A stretch of 64,000 bases of DNA from assembly GCA_963555705.1 (NCBI GenBank), contig OY743190.1, positions 16,499,491 to 16,563,490 on the forward strand, read 5' to 3'. Within the stretch, counting starts at the first letter, position 1, and every line of letters starts with the position of its first letter. Origin of the DNA: Ligustrum vulgare. Lineage: Eukaryota; Streptophyta; Magnoliopsida; Lamiales; Oleaceae. A model generated the notes under the pieces. That model was not told the origin of the DNA, did not search any database, and worked only from the letters and a program-made list of their open reading frames with translations. This document shows, one piece after another, positions 42,499 to 53,277 of the stretch. Position numbers and translations under genes: made by a program.

Positions 42499-43352
42499 TG
42501 TAATACCATTTTTTCGTTTTACGCGCATTCTTGAATTTCACGTAATTTTATATTGGTACCATTATAAATTATGTAACTGATTATTAATATTTTCATATTT
42601 GACTTAATTTGCAGTGGAAGGACTTGGACGCCGTCACGATCAATGTGTTAATTAAAATGTTGATAAATTGTTTATGTACAATTCTATGTCTAAGTGAAAT
42701 GAAGTGAAAGTTTGAAAAGTTTGAAAGTTCTGGAAAGTAAAGTAAATGGGGATACATACATGGAATTTTTAAAGCATTCATGTCATAAGCATGCATCACT
42801 TGCACGAAGTTTGCTTACTGAGCTTTAGCTCACCCCAATCCCTCCCCAATATTTTAGGTGATGAATGCTAGATGAGACGAGGAAAGCACTTGGTGACAGA
42901 CTCAGGCTATACCTATCTTCAATCTTTGAAAATAAAGTTAAATTAGAATTTATTTAAGTTTCTCATTAATTATTTCTTAATTCATTTTGTTAATTGTTTG
43001 GTTGAAATTTGCTTTGAATAAGTATGGGTAGTATTAGAGGTTAAATTACCTCTTATTTCATTTGCTAAAATTTATTTACTTGGAATTATTTTGTTAAGGA
43101 GTTTAGGACTTATTGTAATGGTTTGGATGATGTTTGGGATTGAATGAGTTGAGATGTGTACTTTAAAATGGTTTTGATGTCCCTCTACAGGTTGGCTATG
43201 TCCAATTTACAGAGGAGACTTTGTCGAGATTTCTGTAAAATTTCATACTAGAAAAAATAAACGTTTAAATGTTTTAAACGATTTCTTTTCCGCATTTAAG
43301 TAAAGAAAAGTTAATACGCCGAGGTTTAAGATTTTGAACTTGGGGTGTTACA
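42499..43352 (+). mobile_element. 5' LTR of element D
   Basis: 854 bp, TGTAATACCATTTTTTCG...GGGGTGTTACA. It is followed by a degenerate PBS, TTGTATCAGATTT. Its two halves match the start (44542-44740) and end (about 46620-47262) of solo LTR E, so it is an E-type LTR that has lost about 1.9 kb from its middle. Confidence 0.82.
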
Positions 43353-44541
43353 TTTTTTGTATCAGATTTAAGAGTTTTAAAAGCGATTCTGTAGACTTTT
43401 AAAATTTATTTGAAAATGGTTCGGGTAACTGAGTCACGCCTCAAGTGCTTCTCCCTCGATCATCTGGTAAGTTAAATTTATGTTCAAGTTAGTAAATGCG
43501 TGGTAATGTTTCCAATATTGTAAATTTTTGCATGTTAATATGTAATGTTGTAAAGTTAAAGGTTAAGGATGTTGTTAATGAATATGACGTGTATACCTTG
43601 ATTATGTAAATGAGAAAATGAGATGGTATATATAAGATTTTAGTAATTTATTGATGTAGAAATGTTCATGTGATATATATATGATGATTATTATACTGTG
43701 AACTTAAGGAGATTGATATGATTAAATGTTGAGGTCATATGGTATGATGATAAGTGGCATGTTACATGATTACCACAAGTTATGGTGAATAGATAGTTAA
43801 TGAATGTTATGATTGTCCTATGGAAGAATAGTGTGAAGATATGTTTGAATTAATTAATCTTATCTTGATCAATGGTTTGTTCATTGCTAAATATGACCTA
43901 TGGTCGGGAGACTTCATTTGTTTTTGACAAGATAGATGAATTTATTTAAAATTTTGGTGATGTAGTTGTGGTTACTCATTGTTGGTTGTGCATTAAATGC
44001 GAGTAGAGCATATTATCCATTTTGAGATCTCTATGGAATATACATAAATTTGGATTGTTTAAATCTAGGATGATCATTAGTGTAACTTTTACTTATTGTG
44101 GAGTTGTATCTTTGGGTTAAGTAAACTCGATGAGGGATTATGAATAACAAAAGTCTTATTCATTGGTGATAGGTCAATGATTTATTTATAAAATTCTTGG
44201 TTAGAGTATTGTTGTTATGATGATTTTGAAACCATGGATTTTTAAATTAGTACCTTGGCTTTAGTTTTAAGATAAGTGTATGATGCTGAATACTTGATTA
44301 CAATATATAAGTATGGGTTACAGAATTTAAGTTTGATTCTCCGATTTTAAAAGAAATGTCAGCATGTTCAGAAAGGATTTCGTTTGTAAATCTTTCTAGA
44401 AAGATTCTTTTAAAGTTTTAGTATTTCTACTGTATACTTTGGTATGGACGTCAAGTTTCACTAATTCTGGATTATAAAGTCTTCTTTTGGTCAATCTTCT
44501 TGATTTTAGTTTTAAGAATGTGATCAATCAATATATATATA
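43353..44541 (+). other. Element D interior: module shared with element C
   Basis: AT-rich, no open frame. From about 43690 it is homologous to 8300-9190 of element C, for example GAGGTCATATG(G/A)TA(T/C)GATGATAAG. The homology continues on the other side of solo LTR E (GAATAGATCTTATGAAAGG at about 47325), which confirms that E was inserted afterwards. Confidence 0.65.
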
Positions 44542-47259
44542 TGTAATACCACTTTTCGTTTTACGTACTTTCTTGAATACCACCCAATTTTTTTATGATG
44601 AATAATTTATTTGACAATTATTATTGATAATAAGTTGAATTATTTTGCAGTGGAAAGACTTGGACGTCGTCTCGATCAATGTGCCAATTAAAATATTTAT
44701 AAATTGTTTACGTACAATTCCATGTCTAATTGTTTATTTTAATTGTTACTTACCATTTCTATTTTAATTGAGTAGTAAGTTGCCTAAATTGCATTAAATT
44801 GAAGTTGAAAAAAGTTTGGTGACACTTTGGAAATTTATTTGAGGGTCGTGGACTTAAATTACCAATTTATGAGAGCTGAGGGACTAAATTGCAAATTACC
44901 AAAACTTAAACAATTAAAACCTAAACCCTCAATTTTTACCTCACTCACGATCGCTCTCTCTCACGACCTCGCTCCCTCAGTCTCTCTACCGCTGGTCTCT
45001 CTCTTGCGACTCACTCCCTCTCACTCGCACACCTCACCCTCAGCTTCTCTCTCCCTCCGCCCTTGCGGCGCACCACCGGCGGCCACGACCACGACCCAAC
45101 CACCATAAGGAGCTCCCTCTCGCACGCAGACACACACCTTCACGCACGCACACATACCCACTTCGATACACACATATATATTTATTGATTTTTTGTGTAT
45201 ATATGTATGTATATATTGGTATGTATATGCATTTACATATGAAAATTACAGATTTTGATATGTATGCATATATGATTTTCGATTCAGAACTTTTAAATTG
45301 AATTTCACCTGTTTAATTCTTTGAATCTGGAATTTGATATATGTATACATATGGGTGTATAATTTTCACAATGGAGTTTTTAGATTTTGAAAAAATTTAT
45401 ATTAGTTTGGTTAATTGATATTTTTAGCTTGATTTCGAATTTTAAATTGTTAAACTTCAATTTTGGGGTAATATGTGTATACATATTTGTGTATGTATGT
45501 ATGTATACATTTCAAACTTGTCAATGTATGTGAATTTCCAGATTTTGATAAAGTACGAATTTAAGTTTGTTAATTTATTTTTCGTGCTTAATTATGAGTT
45601 GAGAATTGTGAATTTCTAAATTGGGAAAAATTCCATGAATGGTTAGAGTTATTATTTGTGTATTTTGTACATTTTGGCTTAAGTTAGATATATTTATTTG
45701 AGTTAAAATTTAAACGGCGAAAAAGTCTTCTAACTCGCAATGAAATTGGATTTTTGTGTTTAAAATATGGCATGCTAGGTGTTTGAAATAATTTTAAACC
45801 TCATTTGGATTAAATTGAAGTTTTAACTTTGGTTAGGGGTATGGTTAGTTCAAAACGGATAATGATTGTGTTTTGAATTAAAAGTTTTGCCTAATTTGAT
45901 AAGTGAGATTTCAATTTTTTCTTTTTGCCTTTGAGTTTATCTCTTATTTCGAGTATGGTATTATATGTGTTGGACTTAGCGTAAGGTCACGTTTGGGATT
46001 AAATTGTGAATGAAATAGAAGTTTTAAACCTTGCTTAGAGTTTAAAATGTGATTTTGAACTAAAAGTATATTTTAGTAAATGAATGTGTACAACTAGGAA
46101 TTTGGTACATTGACGTCACGGGCAGCCGATGCTCCTCCACTTGCAAATTCAGAAACGGTAAATTATTAAGGACTGCAGGTAAGTAAACTTCCCCTATTTT
46201 CATAGAAGTTACATGTAAATGTGAAACGTGTAAATGGCTATTTGCAACTTACTTGCTTTGATGAATTACATTTACTTTATGAAAGTATATGTTATTAAGA
46301 AGAATGTTCAAGCATGCACATTATCATGTCATTGCATCATCAAGCATGCATTGGCATTGACATCGAAGTTGGAAAGTCAAATGATTTTTAATGAAGAATG
46401 TGGTAAGTTTAAGTTTTATCAAAATGCATGTATCCCAAGTTTTAAGTAAGAATGGGTGTACTTCTATGCCATGAAAGGTGTGAGTGGGAAATGGGGCGCG
46501 GGAGACCGGCCTACCCAAATTAAATCGCTTTGCGGTGACGATTGCTGAACCGCTTGGCGGTGGTAAATATTAAACCGCTTTGCGGTGACGATCGCTAAAT
46601 CGCTTGGCGGTTGCAAATTTTGAAAAGTATGAATGTCTTAAAAAGTAAAGAAACGGGGGTAATTACTTTGAATGGTCTAAGGAGTTTCATGTCATGAGCA
46701 TGCATCACGTGCATAAAGTTTACTTACTGAGCTATAGCTCACCCCAATCCCTCCCCAATATTTCAGGTGATGAAACCAAGATGAGACAAGGAGAGCACTT
46801 GGTGACAGACTCAGGCTATATCTACCTTCAATTTTTGAAAATAAAGTTAAATTAGAATTCATTTAAGTTTCTCATTAATTATTCCTTCATTTATTATTGT
46901 TAAGGGTTTGATTGCAATTAGCTTTGAATAAGTATTAGTGTAGTATTAGAGGTTAAATGACCTCTTATTTCATTTGCTAAAGTTTATTTACTTGGAAATA
47001 TATCTTTGAGGAGTTTGGAACTTATTGAATGGTTTTGATGATGTATGGGATTGAATGAGTTGAAATGTATGCTTTAAAATGGTTTTGAAGTCCCTCTGCA
47101 GGTTGGTTAAGTACAATTTATAGAGGAGAATATGCCGAAATTTTTGTAAAATTTTATAATAGAAAATGAAAGGTTTAAATGTTTTAAACGATTCATTTCC
47201 GCATATAATGTGAATGAGAGTTAACACACCTAGGTTTTAGAATTTAAACTTGGGGTGTT

Positions 47260-47262
<3 letters not shown>
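44542..47262 (+). mobile_element. Solo LTR E
   Basis: 2721 bp, TGTAATACCACTTTTCG...GGGGTGTTACA, flanked by (AT)n on both sides (44531-44541 and from 47263). An ATATA target duplication is possible but not informative in such sequence. No PBS, interior or second LTR adjoins it. It contains a C-rich CTCT stretch (about 44940-45150), (CA/TA) microsatellites, a twofold repeat of CCGCTTTGCGGTGACGAT near 46510-46610, and CTCACCCCAATCCCTCCCC near 46740 shared with LTR D. Product of LTR-LTR recombination. Confidence 0.85.

Positions 47263-47310
<48 letters not shown>
47263..47310. repeat. (AT)n microsatellite
   Basis: About 24 AT dinucleotides, continuous with the shorter AT tract before LTR E at 44531-44541; this was the insertion target. 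Confidence 0.95.
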
Positions 47311-47311
<1 letters not shown>

Positions 47312-47400
47312 GGTTTAGACGTTAGAATAGATCTTATGAAAGGCTGAAAATAGAAAGTTAGTGAATGGATTCATAAGTGGGATAATGTCGGTTAATGGTC

Positions 47401-48077
47401 TCCTACAACAATAGCTATCAAACTTCGATCCGTATTGAGTTCTATACGATATGAAGTGTAGATCATCAGTTCGCGAGAATGAGTTAGAAGAAAGAAAGTT
47501 ATTGGGTCCAGAAATAGTACAACAAACAGAAAAAGTTGTTGAAAAGATTCGTCAACAAATGAAAATTGCACAGAGTAGACAGAAAAGCTACGTGGACAGA
47601 AGAAGGAAACCTTGGAATTCGTTGAAGGAGATATGATCTTTTTGAAGGTAACTCCTATGAAAAGGAGGTATGAGATTCGGGAAGAAAGAAAAGTTAAGTC
47701 TATGTTTTGTCGGCCCCTTTGGAATTCTTGAAATGGTGGGTGACCTAGCTTATCGGGTTGCGTCGTCACCAGCGCTATTGGGTGTGCACAATGTTTTTCA
47801 TGCATCGATGTTGAGGAAATATATTTCGGATTCCTCCCGTAGTCTCAATTATGAGTCATTAGATCTTTGTGAGGATCTGACTTATGAGGAGTCACTTGTG
47901 AAAACCCTAATAATGAAAGTAAATAAGGAACTTAGAAGAAAGAAGATTTCGTTAGTTAAGGTTCTTTAGAGGAATCATGTAGTAGAAGAGGCTACTTGGG
48001 AATGCGAAGACGAAATGCGTGCCAAGTATTCACAACTTTTTGGTAAGTTTCAATTTCGAGGACGAAATTTTTTTTAG
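47401..48077 (+). pseudogene. pol: Integrase C-terminus and chromodomain remnant of element D
   Basis: Frame-broken but readable: YNNSYQTSI near 47405, ELEERKLLGPEIVQQ, KIAQSRQKSYVDRRR, a frame change near 47630, then MRFGKKEKLSLCFVGPFGIL, VHNVFHASMLRKYISD and a chromodomain-like RRKKISLVKVL...EEATWE with a TAG at 47967-47969. The end, TTTCGAGGACGAAATT, is the family's conserved pol terminus. It has the same domain order as element B but diverged. Not functional. Confidence 0.82.
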
Positions 48078-48273
48078 GGGGTAAGAAATTATAATACCAC
48101 TTTTTCGTTTTACGCGCATTCTTGAATTTCACGTAATTTTATATTGGTATCATTATAAATTATGTATCTGATTATTAATATTTTCATATTTGACTTAATT
48201 TGCAGTGGAAGGACTTGGACGCTGTCACGATCAATGTGCCAATTAAAATGTTGATAAATTGCTTATGTACAAT
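48078..48273 (+). mobile_element. Polypurine tract and truncated 3' LTR of element D
   Basis: TTTTTAGGGGGTAAG precedes the LTR start at 48090 (TATAATACC; the TG is mutated). 184 bp match the first part of LTR D closely, then homology stops at TATGTACAAT. The following sequence, TCTCTTCATTCTG, begins with TC as Helitron 5' ends do, but no remainder of the LTR is found to the right, so a clean insertion is not shown. Confidence 0.7.
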
Positions 48274-48374
48274 CTCTTCATTCTGAACAACATTTCTTAC
48301 TTGGGGAAAAAAATTGTAATTGATCGATCCATTTTTACGTACTTGATAGTGCATTTTATACTATTCAAATGCAG

Positions 48375-48706
48375 TGTAATCTTGAAGTAGATGTCAATGG
48401 CCACCAGAACTTCTTCGTGAAAGAGGTAACTTTGTTTAAACCGTGCTTTCTACATGCTTTTGCTATATTTTTGCTGATAATGAGTCCCTGTTTGATTTTG
48501 CTATAGAAAGTTGTTGTGACTTTCTCTTTTAGATTTAGAAAGTTATTTGGAAAATTCACAGGCAATACAAAAGGTCTCAAAGTTTTCTCCATGAATTCAT
48601 CGGTGGAGTTGAGGGTTTCGAACTCATTGTTAGATTCTGCTACAATGGAGGCAGAATTGGCATAACTCCTTATAATGCATTGGTATCATGCACAAAATGC
48701 TTGCAG
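48375..48706 (+). pseudogene. Captured NPH3/BTB-family gene fragment
   Basis: Two exon-like pieces with an intron between. Piece 1 (48375-48425), between GCAG and GTAAC, encodes CNLEVDVNGHQNFFVKE. Piece 2 (48507-48706), between CTATAG and GTGTAT, encodes FRKLFGKFTGNTKGLKV, shifts frame near 48585, then GGVEGFELIVRFCYNGGRIG and ITPYNALV. These are the hallmarks of the BTB domain in a subgroup of plant NPH3-family proteins (LEVDVNG, KLFGK, GGxEGFEL, RFCYNxGRI, ITPSN), which act as cullin-3 adaptors in light and auxin responses. The frameshift and lack of other exons show a dead fragment. It lies about 0.9 kb upstream of a Helitron-type end on the same strand. Confidence 0.8.
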
Positions 48707-49560
48707 GTGTATTAAAGAATTTCAATTACTCTGTGCAATTAGGCAAGTGTATTAAAGAATATCAATATTAGTGCACAATTTTCATATAGATTTTTAGCTA
48801 TTTTCATAAAGATGTTTAGATTAATATTTATTTTGTTATTCAAAATTTTTGCAAGCAAGCACAAGAATCATAACCCTATTACCATCACTTCGGTGGTGGT
48901 TATATTATGCAAAACTGCCTTAGAGGCAAACTTTGTCCCTGTTTGGTTTGGATAAAAATTAGGCTTTATTTGGCAACACTATTAATTTGTTTTATTTATG
49001 TGTTTGAGGTAAATGTGTGGTAAAAATTGAAGAGAGAAAATGTGTGTGGTTAAAAAATGATTTGAGAAATTTTATCGTTTATAAATTTGTTAATAAATTG
49101 TAATTATTGCGTCAAGGAATAGATGCTTATATTTTTAATAGATTTTGCTAGAAAATTGGCGAAATATATGATTTCAAAGTTGTGGATCTCATGCAGCGTG
49201 TGATTGAAAATGAGTTATAAGAAATAGGTGCCAAAAGCGTGACCTGGATTTTGCTTAATTTCAAAATCAAAGTCTTTGACCCTGGTTTTCATTTTCTTTA
49301 TGCTATTGCAATCAAGTATGTATCTTAAGTCAGACTCTAGCATTCCTTCTAGGAGAGATCATTTCGATTGCAACGTGGTGTCATCTGATATTGATTATTC
49401 TAGTAGGTGAGCGTCGTCAGATTGAGCTATAACCTACTCTTGTGGCATCGATACAATAATATATAATGCTAAAAGTTGTTCTACTAATGTATTAGTTGCT
49501 GTTTTTTATTGATTTTATTCCCTTTGTGTCAGTACATTATAATTTTTCAATAGAATATAT
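48707..49560. other. No gene recognised
   Basis: AT-rich sequence between the NPH3 fragment and a Helitron end. A stretch near 49010-49100 (GAGGTAAATGTGTGGT, then TTAAAAAATG) resembles 54405-54470, perhaps a shared MITE. Confidence 0.5.
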
Positions 49561-49588
49561 CCGTGCATCGCACGGGTGTGAAACTAGT
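49561..49588 (+). mobile_element. Helitron 3' terminus
   Basis: The hairpin CCGTGC-ATC-GCACGGG is followed by TGTGAAA and CTAGT at 49584-49588. The next base is G rather than the usual T. The captured NPH3 fragment upstream is in the sense usual for Helitron cargo. Confidence 0.65.
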
Positions 49589-50324
49589 GTGGGTTAATAT
49601 TAATTGTTGGCTTTGAGTTCAATTTTAGTCAAAGTATTAGAGTTATCAAACATGGGAACTATAACTAATTCAAATTATTAAAAACTTATTTGGACAATAA
49701 ATGCTAATTTATATATTTAAACAATAAAATGTCAATTTATATAGTTAAATAATAAATGATCGTAGGTTTGAATAGCTTTTATGAGTTATTGTTAACTTCA
49801 TTGAAAATGCAAATTTTCATGATTTCTGCATTTATATCTTGTATTTAATTTTTTTTCAACATTCATTCAAAAAATTATCAATCAAAAAGATTATAAATAT
49901 GTGTTTATTCTCAACATAGTTAATATTTATAAATATATTTAACCAATAAAATTATACTTTTATTTACAAAATAAAGAAGTTAAATTAATAATTACGAAAA
50001 ATCTGCAATTAATATGAAACAACAATCGGACAATATGGGAGATCAAGAAATTATATCGCAAATCTTACACTATATAATCTCTACACAATTATTAAAATTA
50101 ATAAGAATGATTAAAAATATTAGCATCCATTCGATAACTTTGTTTATGAATTTATTTACAGACAATACATTTTTTACCAACTTTTTAATTATACACATTT
50201 TTTGAAATCTTTTTTCAACTACGCATTTTATCTCGAAAACGACAATATTTTTATTTATAAACAAAAAAAAAGCATTTGAACGGATGTTTTAATTTATTAA
50301 ATTGTTAATAATAATAATAATAAT
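49589..50324. other. AT-rich sequence, nothing recognised
   Basis: No open frame of note and no repeat beyond (ATA)n at 50308-50322. Confidence 0.6.
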
Positions 50325-50895
50325 TGTTGACGTCACTTTTTGTCACAAAACTGGTCAACAAATAAAATGGATTGATCTTTGACTCATCATGTTGAGATAA
50401 CTTGATTTTGAGATTTTTGGCTAAACAACCAGGTCATATAACTGAATTCTAGATAGTATGTGAATTTATACGATGTTGAACTTCTTATCACCAACTCAAG
50501 TCTGCATCGTGTATGACCTGACATTCAGGTCTACAAGCGTTTGGACCTGAGCGTCACATCTGCAAGTCATTTGAAGTTAAATGTTTCTCTTTGAATCAAT
50601 AAATTTCTCTCTCTCTAATGAACATAAAATTCCCCTATTTATAGGTAAAATGGGGGTAGACATATTTACATATTTGATCCCTCATCTAATAATTACATAA
50701 TGGGGCAATTTCTAATAGTTATAGACAATTTCACTCATATCTTCATACAAGTATCACATTGACCCTTTGAGTTCATCTTGAGTGGTCTTGATCCTTAGTT
50801 TGACGTGGAACTTGACCAATAAGCTCGTTGACCACTGAATAGGTGACTCTTAACCTTGACCCAAATTTATGGGGTGCAACAAATGTCCCCCAAGG
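50325..50895 (-). mobile_element. Minus-strand LTR of another family, with polypurine tract and TATA box
   Basis: 557 bp (50325-50881), TGTTGACGTC...GGGTGCAACA, with inverted TGTTG/CAACA ends. To the right, the minus strand reads CTTGGGGGACATT directly before the LTR, a polypurine tract, so this is the 3' LTR of a minus-strand element. A TATA box, CCTATAAATAGGGG (minus strand, about 50631-50645), supports the orientation. No TSD can be checked as the element continues to the right. Confidence 0.72.
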
Positions 50896-51355
50896 TCTGG
50901 ACTTATGATCACCTTAAGTTCGGACCTTGTTCAAATACCAACCCTTGCTTCGAGCCCACTCTGCTTCTTTTTCTTGAGTCGTTTTGGTCATTCATATGTA
51001 GAACTGATGTCCAAGTCCGCTTGGTTGACCAGAAACACAATTTAGGTCGATTGGAAGATGAAGGTGAAGGATTGAAGTTCACATAGAAGCCATTGTGCGT
51101 GACAGGCGTTCACCTCGAACCCATAATTAGTAAATTTTGATTGGGTCATACTGTTCTATATTTGATCCAGGTAGTCGAAGTCTTCATTTCATTTAAGGAC
51201 TTGATTTGAGGAGACAGCTGAAGAGTCAAGGAGTTGAAATAATTACTAGTTGAAGAGCCGCTGAGGACCTGAAATAACATCCAGCTGAAGAGTTGAAATA
51301 GTGGCCAACTCAAGATGTGGCCTAGTTGAAAAATTATCACTACAAACTTTAACCT
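50896..51355 (-). other. Interior remnant of the minus-strand element
   Basis: Contains repeated AGTTGAAATA/AGAGTTGAAATA words near 51230-51305 and no protein domain I recognise. Probably the 3' untranslated part of the element whose LTR is at 50325-50881; the rest is lost at the join with an E-type LTR. Confidence 0.45.
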
Positions 51356-52344
51356 AGTTAACTAAGCCGCAACATTATCATTACATATATATATATACAT
51401 ACAAACACACACACACATTGTCCAACATCTCAAATTAGCAACTTAAAATTCAAAAATCTGAACAAACCCATAATCTAAAATTAATACCTAAGAATGATAT
51501 TTACATCAATACATATATAAACATTACCCAATTCTCCAAATTTAACAATTATAATTCGAAAAATGCAACTAACTTAAATATGAAAATATGAAAAAATCTT
51601 TACATATTTACACACACTCAACATATATACACACATTGACATCAACATAGGCTTGTGTGTGTTTTCGTGAGTGTAAATCGTGTGCGCTCGCGTGAGTGGG
51701 TGTTTTGTGTGTGCTGTGGGCGTGCGGTTATGGGTGGAACCCGAATAGGTGTGTGTGCGTGAGAGGGGAAGGGGAAGGGAGTCTTACCGCCGGTGGGGTG
51801 GTGGTCGGCGTCGCCTGGAGAGGTTCGGTGAGGGCGAGAGACAGAGAGAGCCGAGAGAGAGAGAGAGAGAGAGACGAAGAGGCTGAGTGAGAGGAGTGAA
51901 CGAGAGAGAGAGAGAGAGAGAAAAAAAAAATGAGAGTGAGGGTGTGAAGGTTTAGGGTAGGATTTTAATTTTAATCTTTCAAAAATTGCACATAAGTCCC
52001 TCAATTCTCCTCTTTAGTACAATTAAGTGGATAACTTCCGGATAAGGCCTAAAGTGTCACTAAGCTTTCCCCCAACTTTCCATTTAACACAATAAATAAA
52101 AAAAATAGCATGTTTAGGTAATAAAACAATTAATCACATAAAATTGCACGTAAACTATTAAAATGTACAATTTATAAACTTTTAATTGGTACATTGATCG
52201 AGACGGCATCCAAGTCCTTCCACTGCAAAATAATTCAAATTATCGACATTAAAAAATATCATTAAATTTAAATTTTTTAATAACATTAACATAAATATTA
52301 CATGAAATTTAAAATTGCACGTAAAAATGAAAAGCGGTCTTACA
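51356..52344 (-). mobile_element. Truncated minus-strand E-type LTR
   Basis: Ends at 52344 with GAAAAGCGGTCTTACA, the complement of the E/D LTR start. GAGACGGCATCCAAGTCCTTCCACTGCAAAAT at 52200-52231 is the complement of the conserved block at about 44646-44680. The CT/GA-rich and GC-rich part (51640-51960) corresponds to 44930-45180. The other half of the LTR is missing. Confidence 0.78.
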
Positions 52345-52396
52345 ACTTATTATTTTCCATCTAAAAACTATGCATTCGTTTATCGTTATTTAAACT

Positions 52397-52582
52397 ATGA
52401 ACTTCTTCAAATTATTTCTCTCATGCGACAGTTTTTTTATCCATTTACGATATAATGATGTACTTTTCTTATCTAATTCTTATACGAATGTTGCGGATTA
52501 CTTGGATTTTGGTGATCCTACATTTAATTGTGAAAATTGCGGGACCTTTTTTTGGTATGCGCTCTATGGGAAAATAATATGA
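52397..52582 (+). pseudogene. Helitron replicase/helicase N-terminal fragment, repeat copy 1
   Basis: A 61-codon frame ending in VADYLDFGDPTFNCENC and GTFFWYA. Plant Helitron helicase proteins carry a segment of this type, (Y)LDxGDxxYxCxxCGAxFWYxER, a CxxC zinc-binding motif before the Helitron-like N domain, as I recall the family. The characteristic Glu-Arg after WY is lost here. No Rep (HUH) or helicase motifs follow. Duplicated about 400 bp downstream. Confidence 0.65.
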
Positions 52583-52833
52583 CCTTTTTTATGATTCATG
52601 TTTGACGTTCTTTTGATATTTTATTTGTCATTTTTTTTTACTATTCAAATATTACTATACAATAATTTTTAATATTTATAGTTTACAATTTTTTTTTAAA
52701 CCATATGGATTAAATTCCATATATAAATGATTTTCCTATATATGACTTATTATTTTCCATGTAAAAACTATGCATTCGTTTATCATTATTTAAACTATGA
52801 AATTCTTCAAATTATTTCTCTCATACGACAGTA

Positions 52834-53079
52834 TTGTTTATCCATTTACAATATAATGATGTACTTTTCTTATCTAATTCTTATACGAATATTGCAGATT
52901 ACTTGAATTTTGGTGATCCTACATTTAATTGTGAAAATTGCGGGGCCTTTTTTTGGTATGCGAATCGTATGGGCAAACAATATAACACAAATAAGCAGAA
53001 ATATTCAATCTATTGTATTCACTCTATTTATATCATTATACATATATTTGTTCTTATAAAAAATAGAAAAATATTGTAA
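52834..53079 (+). pseudogene. Helitron replicase/helicase N-terminal fragment, repeat copy 2
   Basis: The sequence 52744-52975 repeats 52345-52570 with scattered changes, in tandem. The frame contains IADYLNFGDPTFNCENC and GAFFWYANRMGK, slightly closer to the expected family pattern than copy 1. It continues into AT-rich sequence that encodes nothing recognisable, then a Helitron end at 53135. Confidence 0.65.
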
Positions 53080-53106
53080 TCGTAATTATACGAGAAGACA
53101 TGATAA

Positions 53107-53135
53107 TCGTGCAACGCACGGGTGAAAATACTAGT
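53107..53135 (+). mobile_element. Helitron 3' terminus
   Basis: CGTGC-AAC-GCACGGGTGAAAATA followed by CTAGT at 53131-53135, just downstream of the replicase/helicase fragments, so the fragments belong to a deleted Helitron. TATACTTACTATATATATA follows. Confidence 0.7.
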
Positions 53136-53240
53136 ATACTTACTATATATATATAAAGGGAGAATATTAGATTAATGTGAATGCAAAGTGGCTTAGAATG
53201 AATGCAAAATTTGAATAGACGTGAATGCATTTATTGTCTT

Positions 53241-53277
53241 TTGTGTGTGTGTGTGTGTGTCGGGGGGGGGGGGGGGT
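53241..53277. repeat. (GT)n followed by a poly-G run
   Basis: About nine GT units, a single C, then about 15 consecutive G. An unusual G tract in AT-rich DNA; it may also be a sequencing or assembly weak point. Confidence 0.9.

Larger units (their letters stand above)
42499..48273 (+). mobile_element. Element D: decayed Ty3/gypsy element with nested solo LTR
   Basis: 5' LTR 42499-43352, interior 43353-48089, and a 3' LTR starting at 48090 that is cut off at about 48273. The interior shares the noncoding module of element C and ends in integrase/chromodomain remnants. A solo LTR of a related type (E, 44542-47262) sits inside it. Confidence 0.82.

Noticed and set aside
48273..49588. Complete Helitron inserted cleanly into LTR D
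   Set aside because: The left edge begins TC and the right edge is CTAGT, but the rest of LTR D is not found beyond 49588 and the base after CTAGT is G, so the borders are unproven.
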